A program made the position numbers and the translations under genes. Under the pieces are notes generated by a model. It ran no database searches, was not told where the DNA came from, and saw only the letters and a list, made by a program, of their open reading frames with translations. Shown piece after piece: positions 6,529 through 8,503 of a stretch of 8,503 nucleotides of DNA. Location: the NCBI GenBank assembly GCA_902766655.1, contig CACXEL010000036.1, positions 1 to 8,503 of the forward strand. The letters run 5' to 3'. The stretch comes from an uncultured Lachnospiraceae bacterium (lineage in GTDB: Bacteria > Bacillota > Clostridia > Lachnospirales > Lachnospiraceae). Position 1 is the stretch's first letter; every line of letters begins with the position of its first letter.

Positions 6529-6704
6529 ATCATGGCCTTTCGAAGCTGCGGCAGATAGGACGAGGCCTACCCGTCCGTCAGCATCTATCTGTCAATCGCA
6601 AAGGCAGCCTGCCTGTACAGGCGCAGGGCCATGCCGCGGCGGCTGCCGGTAAATGGAGAACAGGTGTCGTGCAGGCTCCCCCTCCATTCAACAAACCATT
6701 TTCA
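6529..6704. other. GC-rich non-coding stretch upstream of DUF2953
   Basis: This part of the intergenic gap is GC-rich like the genes, unlike the AT-rich DNA next to it. Minus-strand frames stay open for only about 30-40 codons and resemble no family I know. It contains a 12-bp palindrome, GCCTGTACAGGC (6611-6622), an 8-bp palindrome (6633-6640), and a 7-bp stem, GGCAGCC with GGCTGCC (6603-6609 and 6641-6647), that would enclose both in the DUF2953 leader RNA. It could be a structured leader, a small RNA or decayed coding DNA. Confidence 0.35.
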
Positions 6705-6757
6705 TTTTATATATTTCTGCACAACAAAACAAGTAAAAGTGTGCAAATTATATAAAA
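6705..6757. repeat. AT-rich long inverted repeat with possible -10 box
   Basis: TTTTATATA (6705-6713) and TATATAAAA (6749-6757) are exact inverted copies. Inside them TGCACA (6718-6723) and TGTGCA (6740-6745) also pair. The two stems are separated by one mismatch and one bulged base, so the arms pair over 17 positions around a 16-base loop. A minus-strand TATAAT (6752-6747) lies in one arm and could be a -10 for DUF2953-ytfJ, but no good -35 precedes it. There is no U-run in a position that would make it a standard terminator. Confidence 0.6.
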
Positions 6758-6807
6758 AACGATGGAAAATCCTTCTTTTCGCCCTCAATCCGGCGTTCAC
6801 CGGTATT

Positions 6808-7143
6808 TCACGTCTCCTCTGCGAACTGCGCGAGATATGTCCTCATGTCCGCGCTGCCCGTCTCCTCCAGGCATTCCGCGGCGATGTCCTCGATCATGGA
6901 TACTGCCTCCTTCTTGCTGGCGGCCATGCCGTAGATCACGCCCAGATTCTTTCGGACAATGCTCTGGCAGAGGTTGCGGGAGTCCAGGATCTCCAGCTGG
7001 TTGGCGGGATTGGCCGCCTCGGTGATCAGAAACACACCGGGAATGAGCACCTTGCCCTCATCCAGCTTTTTCCTCGCTTCGGACGCCCGCCCGATGAGGT
7101 CCGCACCAATATAAATTTGTTTTGACCATTTGAGCGCTTCCAT
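6808..7143 (-). CDS. Small conserved-looking protein of unknown function, downstream of the PBP gene
   Basis: I do not recognise a named family. The 111-residue product is soluble, with no signal peptide, membrane segment or cysteine motif. It begins with KQIYIGADLIGRASEARKKL (8-27), then a hydrophobic strand VLIPGVFLIT (32-41), ANPANQLEILDSRNL (44-58), another strand LGVIYGMAASKKEAVSMI (67-84), and a helical end (TGSADMRTYLAQF, 95-107). The alternation suggests a compact alpha/beta fold. It resembles small proteins I associate with cell-wall or division gene clusters of Clostridia, but only loosely. The ATG at 7143 is preceded by GGGAGG four bases upstream. An earlier in-frame ATG at 7230 would run back into the PBP gene. 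It starts 22 bases after the PBP stop and has no promoter of its own, so it is co-transcribed with it. Confidence 0.8.
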   Translation of the reverse strand: MEALKWSKQIYIGADLIGRASEARKKLDEGKVLIPGVFLITEAANPANQLEILDSRNLCQSIVRKNLGVIYGMAASKKEAVSMIEDIAAECLEETGSADMRTYLAQFAEET

Positions 7144-7147
7144 ATAT

Positions 7148-7153
7148 CCTCCC
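7148..7153 (-). promoter_or_regulatory. Ribosome binding site that decides the start of the small gene
   Basis: GGGAGG four bases before the ATG at 7143, in the short gap after the PBP stop, supports this start over the upstream ATG at 7230. Confidence 0.8.
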
Positions 7154-7165
7154 TCCTCCCGCACT

Positions 7166-8503
7166 TCAGCTGCGGTGGATCTCCTGATATGCGTCAAAGA
7201 CTGCTTTTGCCACCGGGACAGCCGCCGCACTTCCCGAACCGCCGTTCTCGATCAGGACCGCCACCGCCAGATCGGGGTCGCTGACGTTCGAGAATCCGAC
7301 GAACCAGGAGTGAGTCCCTGTGGATCCGTCCGAAAGGGTGAACTCCGCGGAGCCCGTCTTGCCGGCTACAGTGTAGTCAAGACCGGCCAGGCCGTAGCCC
7401 GTTCCGTCCGTGATCACCTGCTCCATGAGGTAGGTCAACATGGAGGCTTCGTCCTCGCTCATGATCCTTCCCCATGTTTTGGGATCGTTCTCGTAGACAT
7501 CCCTGCCGTCGGCGCTCTCCACCTTCCAGATGAGCTGGGGCGTCATGAGCTCGCCGCCGTTTGCGGCAGCGGACGCGATGAGAGCCATGTGGTAGGGCGT
7601 CACGACCGTGTTGCCCTGTCCGAAAGCCGTCTGCATCATGGCCGCGCTCCCGTCCCCCGCCGTCAGCGGGAAGCGGCTGCGCTTATAGCTGAGCTCACAG
7701 GGCAGCTCCCTGCCGAAGAGAAGCTGTCCGGCAGTGGCCTGGAGCTTGTCAGCCCCGACCTCAAGACCTATGGTCGAGAAGGCGCAGTTGCAGGACCTGG
7801 CGAAGGCCTGGGCGAGATCCTCCTCCCCGTGGGCTGTGCCGTCGAAGCAGTGGACCGTATGACTGCCGACTGTGAGTTCTCCGGTGCAGGTATAGTCGAA
7901 GCCCTCCATGGTCCCGTGCTTCTGGTAATAAGCCAGGGCTGTGATGATCTTGAATGTAGAACCCGGCGCATAAAGGCCCTGGGTGGCCCGGTTGACAAGC
8001 TGGGAGTTGCCCTCCCCGTTTATGATATCGTTCCAGTCCCGGGCGATGGTGTTGGGATCAAAATCCGGCCTTGAGACCATGGCCCGGATGGCGCCTGTCT
8101 GCGGATCTATGGCCACGACCGCTCCCTGCCGGTTCCCGATGGCGTCCCAGGCAATCTGCTGGAGACGGGACGACAGCGTGGTCACGACCGTGTCTCCCCG
8201 GCTCTTCTTCTCCTGGAGTTCATTGACCATGCGGTCGATGATGTTGATGTGTGAGGTCAGCAGCTCGTAGTTGGCGGCCGACTCGATGCCGCTCCTGCCG
8301 TTGGTCGAATAGCCGACGGCATGGGCAAAGACACTGCCGTAGGGATATACGCGGTGTTCATTTCCCTCCTCGTCGACCTCCGTTTCGGCGAGGATCTCGC
8401 CCTCGGAGGAGACGATGCTTCCCCGGACGGTGTAGCGGACCTGGAGATCGGACCGGCGGTTGTAGGGGCTGTCCATGACGGCGTCCCGCCTGTAAAGGTT
8501 GAA
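7166..8503 (-). CDS. Class B penicillin-binding protein (PbpA/FtsI type), 5' end outside window
   Basis: This is a peptidoglycan DD-transpeptidase that cross-links stem peptides outside the membrane and is the target of beta-lactams. The visible 445 residues are open to the window's right edge; the true start, with the expected membrane anchor, is beyond it. Motifs in fragment numbering: an N-terminal RGSIVSSEGEILA segment (27-39), the dimerisation-domain VYPYGSVFAHAVGY (52-65), the active-site STFK (Ser182, Lys185), SCN (237-239) and KTGSAE (382-387). All three catalytic motifs are intact. There are no PASTA repeats, and the small size fits the PbpA-like proteins that work beside FtsW or RodA in Actinobacteria and Clostridia. 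Division or elongation cannot be told apart without the upstream neighbour. The stop lies 22 bases before the next gene. Confidence 0.94.
   Translation of the reverse strand, partial: FNLYRRDAVMDSPYNRRSDLQVRYTVRGSIVSSEGEILAETEVDEEGNEHRVYPYGSVFAHAVGYSTNGRSGIESAANYELLTSHINIIDRMVNELQEKKSRGDTVVTTLSSRLQQIAWDAIGNRQGAVVAIDPQTGAIRAMVSRPDFDPNTIARDWNDIINGEGNSQLVNRATQGLYAPGSTFKIITALAYYQKHGTMEGFDYTCTGELTVGSHTVHCFDGTAHGEEDLAQAFARSCNCAFSTIGLEVGADKLQATAGQLLFGRELPCELSYKRSRFPLTAGDGSAAMMQTAFGQGNTVVTPYHMALIASAAANGGELMTPQLIWKVESADGRDVYENDPKTWGRIMSEDEASMLTYLMEQVITDGTGYGLAGLDYTVAGKTGSAEFTLSDGSTGTHSWFVGFSNVSDPDLAVAVLIENGGSGSAAAVPVAKAVFDAYQEIHRS

Noticed and set aside
6760..6800. Terminator for the small gene after the PBP, from weak stems near a T-run at 6759-6754
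   Set aside because: The best stems are four or five A-T-rich pairs and are poorly placed before the T-run.
7130..8074. Plus-strand open frame opposite the PBP gene (314 codons)
   Set aside because: It is the antisense of a gene with all transpeptidase motifs; codon pattern and context do not support it.

Overview
The window is core chromosome of a low-copy, Gram-positive-type bacterium, most likely a member of the Clostridia (Lachnospiraceae-like). The reasons are the gene order rpmB <> yloU-fakA ... recG, which matches the Bacillus/Clostridium arrangement; a DUF2953 gene followed by ytfJ/gerW as in sporulating Firmicutes; strong AGGAGG-type ribosome binding sites; and GC-rich genes separated by AT-rich intergenic DNA. 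No mobile element, CRISPR array, tRNA, rRNA or foreign-looking island is visible. I see no new biological system. What is unusual lies mainly in the non-coding gaps.

Layout, left to right. Positions 1-50 hold the first codons of a minus-strand gene that looks like methylglyoxal synthase (mgsA), with a clear promoter of its own at 98-126. Next come recG (226-2271, minus), an intrinsic terminator (2295-2328, minus), fakA/yloV (2350-4023, minus) and the Asp23-family gene yloU (4041-4397, minus). A divergent regulatory region (about 4398-4671) carries back-to-back promoters for yloU and rpmB. rpmB (4672-4857) is the only plus-strand gene and ends at its own terminator (4892-4921). A second terminator (4941-4985) closes the next minus-strand unit, which is a DUF2953 membrane protein (5401-6528) coupled to ytfJ/gerW (5009-5401). 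Upstream of it lies a 279-base gap with an unexplained GC-rich block and a striking AT-rich inverted repeat. At the right end a small unrecognised protein gene (6808-7143) follows a class B penicillin-binding protein gene (7166-8503) whose 5' end is outside the window.

How the genes fit together. rpmB makes a ribosomal protein. fakA makes a kinase for exogenous fatty acids, and yloU makes a small Asp23/Gls24 protein that usually accompanies it. recG makes a branched-DNA helicase. The PBP cross-links peptidoglycan, and the small gene behind it is probably co-transcribed. DUF2953 and YtfJ are a conserved pair linked to sporulation and germination in Bacillus. mgsA would divert dihydroxyacetone phosphate to methylglyoxal. 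These are mostly housekeeping functions in their usual neighbourhoods. The most checkable oddities are the terminator between fakA and recG, two inverted repeats at promoter regions (4424-4537 and 6705-6757), and possible structured leaders for rpmB and DUF2953.
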